The notes under the pieces were generated by a model. It did no database searches. It saw only the letters and a program-made list of their open reading frames with translations, and was not told where the DNA came from. From JACVRW01 sp963739095 (GTDB lineage Bacteria; Actinomycetota; Thermoleophilia; Solirubrobacterales; Thermoleophilaceae), in contig CAVTZF010000020.1 in NCBI GenBank assembly GCA_963739095.1, forward strand, positions 62,001 through 126,000: a stretch of 64,000 bases of DNA. Direction: 5' to 3'. Positions 7,733 to 15,545 of this stretch are shown piece by piece. Position numbers and translations under genes: made by a program. Each line of letters opens with the position of its first letter. Position 1 is the first letter of the stretch.

Positions 7733-8355
7733 CGAGGCTGCGACGGGCCCACGTGCTTGCCGAGCCAGCTCACCAGCGGCCGCGCGCTGTCGAGCTGCTT
7801 GCGGACGCGCGCGTCGGCGCTGCGCTTGTGCAGCCACGGTCCGAGCTCGTGGCGGCGGTAGACCGTCAGCTCCTTCATGCGGAGCCGGTCGATGCGCGGA
7901 TGCTCGAGCGGATAGCCGCGCGGGGCCCGCTTCAGCTGAGGCGGCGCCGACTCCATCCCGGCGGCCTCGGCGGTCCTGATCGCGCGCTCGAAGGAGCCCG
8001 CACGGCGCCCGTCGTCGACCGCGGCGCGGAAGCGCACGAGCTGGTCGGACGCCGGCGCGTGCATGCCCGCCGCCACGAGCAGGCCGTCGAGGGAGAGCTC
8101 CACGTAGAAACCGCCGGCCCCGCCGTAGCCGATAGCGAGCCCGAGCTGCTCCTTGATCGGCGGGCGCAGATGGAAGCGGGTGTCGTTGTAGGGACGGAAG
8201 AGGTGCGGCTCGCCCAGCTCGGCGAGCTGGTCAGCGAGGTCACGGGCGGGCTCGACGAGGAAGGTGTCGTAGCGCTCGCGGTTCGCCTTGAACCAGTCCC
8301 TGTCGTTATTGGCCTCGAGGTCCCTCAGGAACTGGATTGCCTCTGGCGGCCACAT
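7729..8355 (-). CDS. DUF2461-family protein
   Basis: A 208-residue member of DUF2461 (the TIGR02453 type). Typical features are the opening PPEAIQFLRDLEANNDRDWF, the NDTRFHLRPPIKEQLG segment and GGFYVELSLDGLLVAAGM. The biochemical role of this family is not known; its members are widespread single-domain proteins. The frame is open far upstream, but the recognisable protein begins at ATG 8355. It overlaps the downstream glycosyltransferase by four bases, so the pair is co-translated. Confidence 0.82.
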   Translation of the reverse strand: MWPPEAIQFLRDLEANNDRDWFKANRERYDTFLVEPARDLADQLAELGEPHLFRPYNDTRFHLRPPIKEQLGLAIGYGGAGGFYVELSLDGLLVAAGMHAPASDQLVRFRAAVDDGRRAGSFERAIRTAEAAGMESAPPQLKRAPRGYPLEHPRIDRLRMKELTVYRRHELGPWLHKRSADARVRKQLDSARPLVSWLGKHVGPSQPR

Positions 8356-8472
8356 GCATGCGCAGTCTGCCTGATCGTGAGGAGGTCCGGACGCGCCTGC
8401 TCCTGGGGATGGTCGTTCGTATGATTGCGCCTGCTCGCGCGCGCAGCGCGCGCCTGTTCTGGGAGGTTCCCG

Positions 8473-9066
8473 ATGATTGAAGAAGCACGACTCGAGCGGG
8501 TTGAGTCGGGTCTCACGCCTGTGAAGGCGGGGTGGTTCGTTGTCAATGCGCGAGACGCTGCCTGGATGAACAACGATGCAACGCAGGCCTGCTGCATCTT
8601 CGAGTCCGACGACTTCGTTCTGCGCGGTCGGCCGGATCTCAGCGAGTACGTGAAGCCCGGCGCGGGGTTCGCCCTCCGCGTACTCCGGGGAGGCCGGCCG
8701 GCCGACATGTACCACGCGGAGTCGGTACAGGAGGACTTCCTCGTCCTGATGGGCGAATGCATCCTGATCATCGAGGACCAAGAACGTCACCTCCGCCCCT
8801 GGGACTTCGTGCACTGCCCGCCCGGCGCGGCGCACACGTTCGTCGGAGCGGGTGACGGGCCGTGCGTACTTCTTTGCGCCGGGAACCGTGACCTGGGCGA
8901 CACGTTCTGGCGCGTCTACAAGCGCTCAGACGTCGCCCTACGCCACGGCGCGAGTGTCGAGCAGGACACAAGCTCGGACGCCGAAGCAAACGCGCCATTC
9001 CGAGGCCGCTGGCGCGTCGAGCGCCCGGAAAGCTGGAGCGAGCTCCCATGGAGCTCGGGCTCGTGA
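8473..9066 (+). CDS. Cupin-domain protein
   Basis: A 197-residue single cupin. PADMYHAESVQEDFLVLMGE and RPWDFVHCPPGAAHTF are the two conserved cupin motifs that bring His/Glu ligands to a metal. The C-terminal 50 residues are outside the barrel. ATG 8473 is supported by GGGAGG seven bases upstream. Its role could be an isomerase, dioxygenase or sugar-binding function; nothing in the sequence decides. It converges on the epoxide hydrolase with only 13 bases between stops. Confidence 0.8.
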   Translation: MIEEARLERVESGLTPVKAGWFVVNARDAAWMNNDATQACCIFESDDFVLRGRPDLSEYVKPGAGFALRVLRGGRPADMYHAESVQEDFLVLMGECILIIEDQERHLRPWDFVHCPPGAAHTFVGAGDGPCVLLCAGNRDLGDTFWRVYKRSDVALRHGASVEQDTSSDAEANAPFRGRWRVERPESWSELPWSSGS

Positions 9067-9079
9067 CCGCTGAGCGTGT

Positions 9080-10300
9080 TCAGCGCAACGACCTGAAGCC
9101 TGCGCGAACTTCTTGCGCGAACAGCTGTGGCTGTTCCCAGGCCGCGAAGTGCCCGCCTCGGTCGAGCTGGTTGTAGTGGATGAGGTTTCCGGGATACGCG
9201 CGCTCCGCCCAGCTCCGCGGGGCTTGGTAGAGCTCGTCCGGAAAGACGCTGATGGCGTACGGGATCGAGATGGGCTTGGCCTCGAAGAAGCCCGCCTTGT
9301 TCTCCCAATAGAGGCGAGCCGCCGAGACCCCGGTGTTGGTCAGCCAGTAGAGCGTGATGTTGTCGAGGATGTCGTCTCGCGTGAGGTCGCCCGGCAGTCG
9401 TCCCTCGACGATCTCTCCGATGAGCCCGGGCTGCCCGCTGCCGTCACCGTGGTCGATGGCGAACGCGGCGAGATCGACCGGTGAGTCCGCGAGCCCGTAC
9501 AGGGTCTGCGGGCGCGTCCCCATGATCAGCGCGTAGGCCACGTGCTTCGCATAGAACTCGCTCAACTGGTCGTATGCGCGTCGCTCCTCGGCTGAGAGTC
9601 CCGATGGCGGCGGGTCGCCGCGCTGGAAGGCCTCGGCGATCTCGGCCGGCGCGGTGCCGGGCATGTTCGAGTGGATGCCGAGCAGCTCCGGCGCCGCCTG
9701 CGCGCCCATCGCCTGGGTGACGGCCGCACCCCAATCGCCGCCCTGCGCCACGAATCGTGCGTAGCCGAGGCGCTTCATCAACTCCACCCAGGCACGTGCG
9801 GTGCGGGCGGGATCCCACCCAGTGGTGCTCGGCTTGGCGGAGAACCCGTGGCCCGGCAGCGAGGGAATCACCAGATGGAACGCGTCAGTGGCGCTCGCGC
9901 CATGTGCCGTGGGATTCGTGAGCGGCTCGATGATCTTCAGCTGCTCGATGATCGAGCCGGGCCACCCATGCGTGACGATCAGCGGCAGCGCGTCCTCGTG
10001 CTCGGAGCGGACGTGGATGAAGTGGATGTCGAGCCCGTCGATCTCGGTGATGAACTGCGGCAGGGCGTTGAGCTTCGCCTCGCACGGCCGCCAGTCATAG
10101 GCGGTCCCCCAGTAGCGCGCGAGCTCCTGCATCAGTGCTAGCGGCACGCCCTGCGAGTCGTCGGCGACCGTCTCGCGCTCGGGCCACCTGGTCGCGTTGA
10201 TGCGCCTTTGCAGATCGCTGAGCTCCTCGTCGGAAAAGGCCACCTCGAAGGGGCGAACAGCGGTGCTGCCGCTGCCTGCCGCAACTTCAGTGTCGGACAT
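9080..10300 (-). CDS. Epoxide hydrolase with EHN domain
   Basis: A 406-residue alpha/beta-hydrolase with the N-terminal EHN extension (PFEVAFSDEELSDLQRRI, WRPCEAKLN) of microsomal-type epoxide hydrolases. The core shows HGWPGS (oxyanion), QGGDWGA with nucleophile Asp189, and GGHFAAWE carrying the catalytic His. The reaction expected is addition of water to an epoxide through an aspartyl ester. ATG 10300 is chosen because GAAGGAGGAG sits directly upstream; earlier in-frame starts lack this. It diverges from the SnoaL-like gene across about 130 bases. Confidence 0.88.
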   Translation of the reverse strand: MSDTEVAAGSGSTAVRPFEVAFSDEELSDLQRRINATRWPERETVADDSQGVPLALMQELARYWGTAYDWRPCEAKLNALPQFITEIDGLDIHFIHVRSEHEDALPLIVTHGWPGSIIEQLKIIEPLTNPTAHGASATDAFHLVIPSLPGHGFSAKPSTTGWDPARTARAWVELMKRLGYARFVAQGGDWGAAVTQAMGAQAAPELLGIHSNMPGTAPAEIAEAFQRGDPPPSGLSAEERRAYDQLSEFYAKHVAYALIMGTRPQTLYGLADSPVDLAAFAIDHGDGSGQPGLIGEIVEGRLPGDLTRDDILDNITLYWLTNTGVSAARLYWENKAGFFEAKPISIPYAISVFPDELYQAPRSWAERAYPGNLIHYNQLDRGGHFAAWEQPQLFAQEVRAGFRSLR

Positions 10301-10431
10301 CAACTCCTCCTTCAGGCTCGTCATGGGGTACGGCGCACAATCGTCCGTCGTGGGGCGCATCGCGCCCGTGGAATCCCTGGTCGACACCCTGGGGTGGAAA
10401 ACTCCGGGGTGGTTACAGCGGCGGAGTAGGC

Positions 10432-10824
10432 GTGTCTCAGGAGAACGTGGAGATCATTCGCGGGAGCATGGAGTACTTCAAGCGGACCGGCGAGGTGCTG
10501 TGGGACGTCATCGATCCGGAGATCGAGATCCACGACCACGACGTGCCCGACGGGGATGTCTTTCGCGGGCATGCTGGTCGGCTCAAGTGGGAGAGCACCT
10601 TCGTGGATGCCTGGGAGCACGTGTCGGTCGAACCGGAGGAGTACATCGACGCCGGCGGCGACAAGGTCGTCCTTCTGCATCGACTCGCGGCTCAAGGCAG
10701 AGGCGGCATATCGCTCGAGCGCCAGGACGGCGTTGTTTACACCCTTCGCGACGGCAAGATCATTCGAATGGACTACTACGGAAGCCGAGTCGAAGCCCTC
10801 GAAGCCGTCGGGCTCTGGGCGTAG
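10432..10824 (+). CDS. SnoaL-like / NTF2-fold protein
   Basis: A 130-residue protein opening MSQENVEIIRGSMEYF, the signature start of a SnoaL-like family greatly expanded in Thermoleophilia. The NTF2-like cone fold binds small hydrophobic ligands and is used for isomerase, hydrolase or simple binding functions, so no reaction can be named. The start codon is GTG. Just upstream, GGGGTGG is repeated at 10391-10397 and 10406-10412, a possible regulator site. The gene is useful as a taxonomic hint. Confidence 0.82.
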   Translation: MSQENVEIIRGSMEYFKRTGEVLWDVIDPEIEIHDHDVPDGDVFRGHAGRLKWESTFVDAWEHVSVEPEEYIDAGGDKVVLLHRLAAQGRGGISLERQDGVVYTLRDGKIIRMDYYGSRVEALEAVGLWA

Positions 10825-10870
10825 GCGCTCCCACAAGTATTCTCCCGCGGCGTTGACCAAGGGTGAGGGT

Positions 10871-11083
10871 TTGAGGCTGAGGCCGTGGATACCGGCGGCC
10901 GTGGTGGGGGTCTGCACGCTGGCAGCGGTTGCGGCGGGCTACCCCTTGCCGCTGGTCGTCGTCCTCGCCCTCCTCACGCTTCTTTGGGTCAGCAACGCCC
11001 TTCAGGCGAACGGCCACGGCAACCTGGTCGTGATCGCCGTGAACGCTCTGAAGCGGTTGCGCAAGGGCGACGCCGCTTCCTAG
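10871..11083 (+). CDS. Small two-helix membrane protein, unknown
   Basis: A frame of about 70 residues with two strongly hydrophobic stretches: IPAAVVGVCTLAAVAAGYPL, immediately followed by PLVVVLALLTLLWVSNAL, then a basic tail ending RLRKGDAAS. This looks like a helical hairpin with a positive C-terminus facing the cytoplasm. The start is uncertain: TTG 10871 follows AAGGGTGAGGG, TTG 10853 is the alternative. It ends just before the hairpin at 11104-11136. I do not recognise a family. Confidence 0.45.
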   Translation: MRLRPWIPAAVVGVCTLAAVAAGYPLPLVVVLALLTLLWVSNALQANGHGNLVVIAVNALKRLRKGDAAS

Positions 11084-11103
11084 CCAGAGGCATACGGCCT
11101 GGC

Positions 11104-11136
11104 GAGACCCCCCGGGCGGGGGACCCGGGGGATCTC
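11104..11136. terminator. GC-rich hairpin between convergent genes
   Basis: Arms of 13 bases at 11104-11116 and 11124-11136 pair at 12 positions around a 7-base loop. There is no T-tract. Its location between the small membrane gene and the convergent repeat-protein gene suggests a bidirectional terminator. Confidence 0.6.
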
Positions 11137-11150
11137 ACCGCCGGTCCCGG

Positions 11151-11990
11151 TCAGCCGCCGGGGCCGAAGCCCGGGCCGTCCGGGCCGCCGGGGCCGGGAC
11201 CGTGGAACTCGGGCCCACCGGGCCCGCGCGGTCCCATCCGGAACTTGGGGTGCGGAAGGTCGGCGAGCGCCTCCTCGACGTCGCCGGCATCGAGGCCGAA
11301 GCGATCGGCGAGGAACGCCGCGAGCTTCTCCTCGTGCTGCTCCCAGCCGGACTTCGCCCCGGCTCGTACTTCGCGCAGCGCCTTGCGGAGCTCGGCGCGC
11401 GTCACATCGAGGGCCGCCGCCAGCTTGCGCAGCGGCGCGCCGCGGTGGTGTTCGGGCGGGCGCGGCGGCCGCAGCGACTCGAGCGCGTCCTCGACCTTGG
11501 CCGCGTCGACGCCGAGCTCGTCCGCGAGCGCCTCGGTGAACTCGCCCGGGCTGCGCGGCCGCTCGTCCTTGACCTTGTCGAGCGCGTCCCTGACCTTGGA
11601 GGCGTCGACGCCGAGCTCCTCCGCGAGCCGCTCGTCGATGCGGACCTTGTGTACCTCGACGATGTCGTCGAAGGCGGCCGCCACCTTGTCGGCCGAGATG
11701 CCGAGGGCAGCGGCCAGCGCGTTCGCGAACTCGTCGCGGTGCTCGCCCATCTCCTGCTCACCGAAGTCGCGCATCGCGTCCGCGAGCTCGTCCTCGTCGA
11801 CGCCGAGCTTGTCGGCCAGGTCGCCGAAGCCGGGTGGAGGCCCGAAGCGGAACTCCCGCTTGACCGTTGGATTGTCCGGATCCGCGGTCGCCGAGCCGCC
11901 GCCCGCCGCGCTGCCGATCCCGTACGCCGCGGACGCCAGGCCTACCGCGCCCAGGAGTACCAGTGCTGTCGCCGTCTTTGGAAATTGCAT
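11151..11990 (-). CDS. Secreted protein with six degenerate helical repeats
   Basis: A 279-residue exported protein: residues 1-22 are a signal peptide (TALVLLGAVGLASAAYG), followed by a Gly/Ser/Asp linker. The body holds six imperfect copies of an LAxxLGVDxxKVxxAL unit, for example LADKLGVDEDELADAM, LAEELGVDASKVRDAL and LADELGVDAAKVEDAL, spaced by roughly 20 to 45 residues. Each could be a helix-turn-helix hairpin. The protein ends in a Gly-Pro-rich tail. Similar repeat proteins occur next to two-component systems in actinobacteria, but no function is established. It is divergent from the response regulator across a 92-base region with direct repeats, so it is probably a target of that system. 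Confidence 0.7.
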   Translation of the reverse strand: MQFPKTATALVLLGAVGLASAAYGIGSAAGGGSATADPDNPTVKREFRFGPPPGFGDLADKLGVDEDELADAMRDFGEQEMGEHRDEFANALAAALGISADKVAAAFDDIVEVHKVRIDERLAEELGVDASKVRDALDKVKDERPRSPGEFTEALADELGVDAAKVEDALESLRPPRPPEHHRGAPLRKLAAALDVTRAELRKALREVRAGAKSGWEQHEEKLAAFLADRFGLDAGDVEEALADLPHPKFRMGPRGPGGPEFHGPGPGGPDGPGFGPGG

Positions 11991-12024
11991 GGCGACGAGC
12001 GTGGTGAGGTCCCGTAGGAGCAGC

Positions 12025-12057
12025 GTAAGAGCAGGCTAAGAACACCCGAAGAACGCT
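12025..12057. promoter_or_regulatory. Three 11-bp direct repeats, probable response-regulator site
   Basis: Three head-to-tail units, GTAAGAGCAGG (12025-12035), CTAAGAACACC (12036-12046) and CGAAGAACGCT (12047-12057), share the pattern nnAAGAnC exactly 11 bases apart. OmpR-family regulators bind tandem direct repeats with about one helical turn spacing. The site lies between the divergent secreted repeat protein and the response regulator, so it could control both. Confidence 0.5.
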
Positions 12058-12082
12058 GCGTACGTAGGCACAATTGGCTGCG

Positions 12083-12760
12083 ATGAAGGTCCTGATCGTC
12101 GACGACGACCGCGCCCTCCGAGAGGCGCTGCGGCGCGCGCTCACGCTCGCCGGCTACGACACCCTGCTCGCCGCCGACGGCGAGGAGGCGCTCGCCCTCG
12201 CCGGCACCGGGCCCGACGCGGTCGTGCTCGACGTAGGGCTCCCGGGGATCGACGGGCTCGAGGTGTGCCGCACCCTGCGCGCATCGGGCGACCGGGTGCC
12301 GGTGCTGATGCTGACCGCGCGCGATGCGATCGCGGACCGCATCGACGGGCTCGACGCGGGTGCCGACGACTATCTCGTCAAGCCCTTCGACGTCGGCGAG
12401 CTGAAGGCACGCCTGCGGGCGCTCGTGCGGCGCGGCAGGAACGGCGCCGACCCGGACGGCCTCGACTTCTGCGAGCTGCGCCTCGACGGCCCCCGCCACG
12501 GCGCGGCCGTGGGCGAGCGCTTCACCGAGCTCACGCGCACGGAGTACGACCTGCTCGAGCTGTTTATGCAGAACCCCCGCAACGTCCTGCCGCACAGCGT
12601 CATCTACGAGCGCGTCTGGGGCTACGACTTCGGGCCCGCCTCGAACGCGCTGCGCGTCTACGTCGGCTACCTGCGCCGCAAGCTCGAGGGGCTCGGCGCG
12701 CGGCCGCTGCTGCACACGGTGCGCGGCGTCGGCTACGTGCTGCGGGAGCCGGCCGGATGA
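12083..12760 (+). CDS. OmpR-family response regulator
   Basis: A 225-residue two-domain regulator. The receiver domain has the acidic pair in VDDDRA, phosphoacceptor Asp50 in VLDVGLPG, the conserved Thr in MLTARDA and Lys in LVKPFD. The C-terminal domain is the OmpR winged helix, with LTRTEYDLLELFM and the ending VRGVGYVLRE. It most resembles MprA-type regulators of actinobacteria. ATG 12083 is preferred to an in-frame TTG nine bases earlier. The stop overlaps the kinase start as ATGA. Confidence 0.92.
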   Translation: MKVLIVDDDRALREALRRALTLAGYDTLLAADGEEALALAGTGPDAVVLDVGLPGIDGLEVCRTLRASGDRVPVLMLTARDAIADRIDGLDAGADDYLVKPFDVGELKARLRALVRRGRNGADPDGLDFCELRLDGPRHGAAVGERFTELTRTEYDLLELFMQNPRNVLPHSVIYERVWGYDFGPASNALRVYVGYLRRKLEGLGARPLLHTVRGVGYVLREPAG

Positions 12761-14148
12761 CGCTGCGGACCCGCATCGCCGCCGCGGCCGGGCTCGCCGT
12801 TGCCCTGGCTGTCGCGGCCGCCGCGCTGGCGGTCTACCTGGGCGTGCGCGGCGAGCTGCGCGCCGAGGTGGACAGGACGCTCCGCAACCAGATCGAGCCT
12901 GCCCTCGCGCCGGGCGACCAGGCGCCGCAGCGCCCGGGCGTGCCGCCGACCGCGCGGCCGGCTCCCTTCGGTGGTCCCGCGCCGTACACCCAGGTCGTGT
13001 TCCCGGACGGGCGCGTCGTGCGCCGCGGCAACGAGCTCGGCTCGCTGCCCGCGGGCGGGCGTGCGCGCGAGATCGCCCGCAGCGGCGAGGGCCAGGACCT
13101 GCGCGACGTGACCGTGGACGGGGTCCACCTGCGCGTGCTCACGGCCGCGCTCCCGAACGGGTTCGGTGCGGTCCAGGTGGCGCGCTCGCTCGAGGAGGTC
13201 GATCGCCAGCTCGACCGGATCGTGCTGGTGCTGCTCCTGGTCGGCGCCTCGGGCGTCGCCCTCGGCGCGGGGCTGGGCGCGATCGTCGCGCGCACCGCGC
13301 TCGCACCGGTGGAGCGCTTCACGCGCCGCACTGAGCAGCTTGCCGCCGCTCCCGACCCATCCGAGCGCATCGAGGTCCGCGGGCACGACGAGCTCGCCCG
13401 GCTCGCAGGAAGCTTCAACTCAACGCTCGACGCGCTCGAACGCTCGGTCGAGGCGCAGCGCGGGCTCGTCGCGGACGCAAGCCACGAGCTGCGCACGCCG
13501 ATCGCGAGCCTGCGGGCGAACATCCAGACGCTCGAGGACGCCGAGCGCCTGCCCGAGCCCGAGCGCGCGGCGCTGCGGGACGACATCGTGCAGGAGCTCG
13601 ACGAGCTGACGGCGCTGGTTGCCGACATCGTGGAGCTTGCGCGCGGCGCCAAGCCGGGCGACGCCGAGGACGACGTGCGCCTCGACCAGATCGCCGATGC
13701 GGTGGTCGAGCGTGCCCGGGCGAGGGCGGGTGAGCGGCTCGAGTTCAACGCGGAGCTGGAGCCCACGCTGGTGCGCGCCGAGCCCGCGCGAATCCAGCGC
13801 GCGATCTCGAACCTCGTCGACAACGCGGTCAAGTGGAGCCCGCCCGGTGCCGAGGTCGAGGTGCGCCTCGCCGGCGGCGAGCTGACCGTGCGCGACCACG
13901 GGCCCGGCTTCGCCGACGCTGACCTGCCGCACGTCTTCGAGCGCTTCTACCGCGCGCGCGACGCGCGCGGCATGCCGGGCTCCGGCCTCGGGCTCGCGAT
14001 CGTCCGCCAGGCGGCGGAGGCCCACGGCGGCGCCGCCACCGCCGCCAACGCGCCAGGAGGGGGAGCCCTGATGCGCGTGTCGTTCGGAAGGGGTCAGGTC
14101 TTGCATTCGCGCACGAATGCGCGAATGCAAGACCTGACCCCTTCGTAG
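12757..14148 (+). CDS. Two-component sensor histidine kinase
   Basis: A 463-residue membrane kinase. One transmembrane helix lies at about 10-30, an extracytoplasmic domain of some 115 residues follows, then a second helix near 155 (IVLVLLLVGASGVALGAGLG). A HAMP domain precedes the dimerisation motif DASHELRTPIASL with His243. The ATPase domain shows NLVDNAVKWS (N box), RDHGPGF (G1) and GSGLGLAIV (G2). It resembles MprB. The last ~20 residues are encoded by the palindrome at 14087-14144, so the native 3' end appears to have been replaced by the inserted repeat; the catalytic domain is intact. Confidence 0.92.
   Translation: MTLRTRIAAAAGLAVALAVAAAALAVYLGVRGELRAEVDRTLRNQIEPALAPGDQAPQRPGVPPTARPAPFGGPAPYTQVVFPDGRVVRRGNELGSLPAGGRAREIARSGEGQDLRDVTVDGVHLRVLTAALPNGFGAVQVARSLEEVDRQLDRIVLVLLLVGASGVALGAGLGAIVARTALAPVERFTRRTEQLAAAPDPSERIEVRGHDELARLAGSFNSTLDALERSVEAQRGLVADASHELRTPIASLRANIQTLEDAERLPEPERAALRDDIVQELDELTALVADIVELARGAKPGDAEDDVRLDQIADAVVERARARAGERLEFNAELEPTLVRAEPARIQRAISNLVDNAVKWSPPGAEVEVRLAGGELTVRDHGPGFADADLPHVFERFYRARDARGMPGSGLGLAIVRQAAEAHGGAATAANAPGGGALMRVSFGRGQVLHSRTNARMQDLTPS
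14087..14144. repeat. Perfect 26-bp-arm palindrome inserted at the kinase 3' end
   Basis: Arms 14087-14112 and 14119-14144 are exact reverse complements with a 6-base loop. The arm begins GAAGGGGTCAGGTCTTGCAT, a type of sequence I associate with dispersed REP/RAYT-like palindromes in many bacteria; this link is recall and was not checked. The kinase reading frame runs through it and stops two bases after it. It may also act as a terminator. Confidence 0.75.
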
Positions 14149-14165
14149 GGTCGTCCCGCTCGTAG

Positions 14166-14300
14166 AAGCCGACTGACGCGCGGCTGCCGATCGCCATCAC
14201 GGTGAACGCGCCGCGCGGCCGCAACGGTTGGGAGGCGGCTGCCTACGCCACGGCCCCGACCGGCAACTGGCAACTGGTCGCCTACGCGATCTGCGGCTAG
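14166..14300 (+). pseudogene. Possible remnant of a secreted-protein C-terminus
   Basis: After an in-frame stop at 14163, a 44-codon frame reads as a plausible protein end: ITVNAPRGRNGWEAAAYA, then TGNWQLVAYAICG and a stop. The final VAYAIC pattern is frequent at the C-terminus of actinobacterial secreted beta-sandwich proteins. No start codon or signal peptide remains. It sits beside the palindrome, suggesting that insertion or deletion removed the rest. Chance open frame is a real alternative at this GC content. Confidence 0.35.
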
Positions 14301-14375
14301 TCCACAGCTGCCTCCTCGCAAGTCCCAGCGGCGGGCTCGGGATTCGCCTGCAAGGTGGTAGCCTGCGGCGCTGCC

Positions 14376-14401
14376 TTGCCTTAGGCTGCCCTAATTAGGG
14401 C
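14376..14401 (+). promoter_or_regulatory. DtxR/IdeR-type iron box
   Basis: TTGCCTTAGGCTGCCCTAA (14376-14394) matches the actinobacterial iron-box consensus TTAGGTTAGGCTAACCTAA at 14 of 19 positions. A second, overlapping perfect palindrome GCCCTAATTAGGGC (14388-14401) could hold another dimer. DtxR/IdeR proteins bind such boxes as paired dimers with Fe(II) and repress iron uptake. The box lies 35-60 bases before the iron-uptake lipoprotein start, which has a good Shine-Dalgarno GGAGGAA. Confidence 0.75.
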
Positions 14402-14435
14402 CCCCTATCGAATCCATCTCGGAGGAAATCCAAGC

Positions 14436-15536
14436 ATGAAGCCGATCCGTCTGGCCACGCTGTTCGCGCTTGCAGCACTGGCGCCCGTGGCGGTCGCCTG
14501 CGGCGATGATGACGACGACTCCGCGTCGACCGAGACCGCCGACACGGCCACCGCCGCGGCCGACCTCGGCGCGATCAAGGGCTACCTCACGGAGCACTCG
14601 GCGGCGCTCGCGGACGAGACCGCGAAGTTCAAGGAGCAGGGCCAGGCGTACTACGACCTCGCGAAGAAGGCGGACTTCAACTACGCGCAGATGCTCGAGG
14701 AGAACCGTGACGAGGTGAACGCGATCCTCGACGACGCCAAGGCCACCTACGTGCGCGCGAACCCGGCGTACGAGGAGATGGAGGGCATCGTGGCCGGCGT
14801 GTCCTCGCTCGCCGACTACGACGTGATCATCGACGCCGGCTCCTCCGGTGATGACCCGGAGAACGCCGTTCCGTTCGACCTCCAGCTTCCGAACGGCAAG
14901 ACGCTTAAGCAGCCGGGCAACTTCATGTTCCTCACCGAGACGGCGCTGTACGGCACGAACGACGACCTCACGGCGAAGGGCGTCGAGGCGGACCTGAACG
15001 GCGACGGCAACGTCGAGTTCGGCGAGGCCCTCCCCGACGCGAACATCTTCCTCGCCACCACCCGCGACTTCGACAAGTACGCGCGCGAGCTGGACAGCGA
15101 GGCGAACGCCTTCGAGCCGACGGACTCGGACGCCTTCTCGGCGCTCGTGATCATGACCCCGACGATGTCCGAGTACTTCGAGGCGTGGAAGAACTCGCGC
15201 TTCGTCGCGGGCAGCAAGGCGAGCGAGCAAGCCTTCGTCGCCACCTCGCGCCTCTCTGACATCGCGGACATCCTCGAGGGCCTCGTCTTCACCTACGACG
15301 GTGTGCAGCCGGTCGTCGCGGAGGAGGATCCGCAGCAGGCCAAGCAGACCAAGGAGAGCCTGCAGAAGCTGCACGACTTCGCCGCCGACCTGCGCGAGAA
15401 GGAGGAGCAGGGCCGCAAGTACAGCGCCGAGGAGGCCGACACGCTCGGCTCGCAGGCGCAGGAGCAGGCGGAGGCGATCGCGGGTCAGATCACGCAGGCC
15501 GCCGCGAAGCTCAACATCGAGCTCGAGGAAGGCTGA
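14436..15536 (+). CDS. Lipoprotein of iron-uptake operon, EfeO-like role
   Basis: A 366-residue lipoprotein with lipidation Cys22 in a VAVAC lipobox, then an acidic Asp/Thr-rich linker. The body is largely helical. Residues 186-197 (DLNGDGNVEFGE) form a canonical 12-residue EF-hand calcium loop, unusual for this setting. I do not see the HxxE motif of classical imelysin/EfeO, so the family is uncertain. Its position directly upstream of an FTR1 permease, behind an iron box, argues that it captures iron or assists its oxidation or delivery at the outer face of the membrane. Confidence 0.6.
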   Translation: MKPIRLATLFALAALAPVAVACGDDDDDSASTETADTATAAADLGAIKGYLTEHSAALADETAKFKEQGQAYYDLAKKADFNYAQMLEENRDEVNAILDDAKATYVRANPAYEEMEGIVAGVSSLADYDVIIDAGSSGDDPENAVPFDLQLPNGKTLKQPGNFMFLTETALYGTNDDLTAKGVEADLNGDGNVEFGEALPDANIFLATTRDFDKYARELDSEANAFEPTDSDAFSALVIMTPTMSEYFEAWKNSRFVAGSKASEQAFVATSRLSDIADILEGLVFTYDGVQPVVAEEDPQQAKQTKESLQKLHDFAADLREKEEQGRKYSAEEADTLGSQAQEQAEAIAGQITQAAAKLNIELEEG

Positions 15537-15545
15537 CGCCTGCGG

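Noticed and set aside
8430..8460. GC-alternating palindrome-like stretch before the cupin gene
   Set aside because: Simple CG-dinucleotide runs make short palindromes by chance; no loop-stem asymmetry or T-tract that would support a terminator.
12265..12756. N-terminal extension of the histidine kinase frame into the response regulator gene
   Set aside because: The extension is Arg-rich out-of-frame translation; the kinase begins at ATG 12757, which overlaps the regulator stop and starts directly with a membrane helix.
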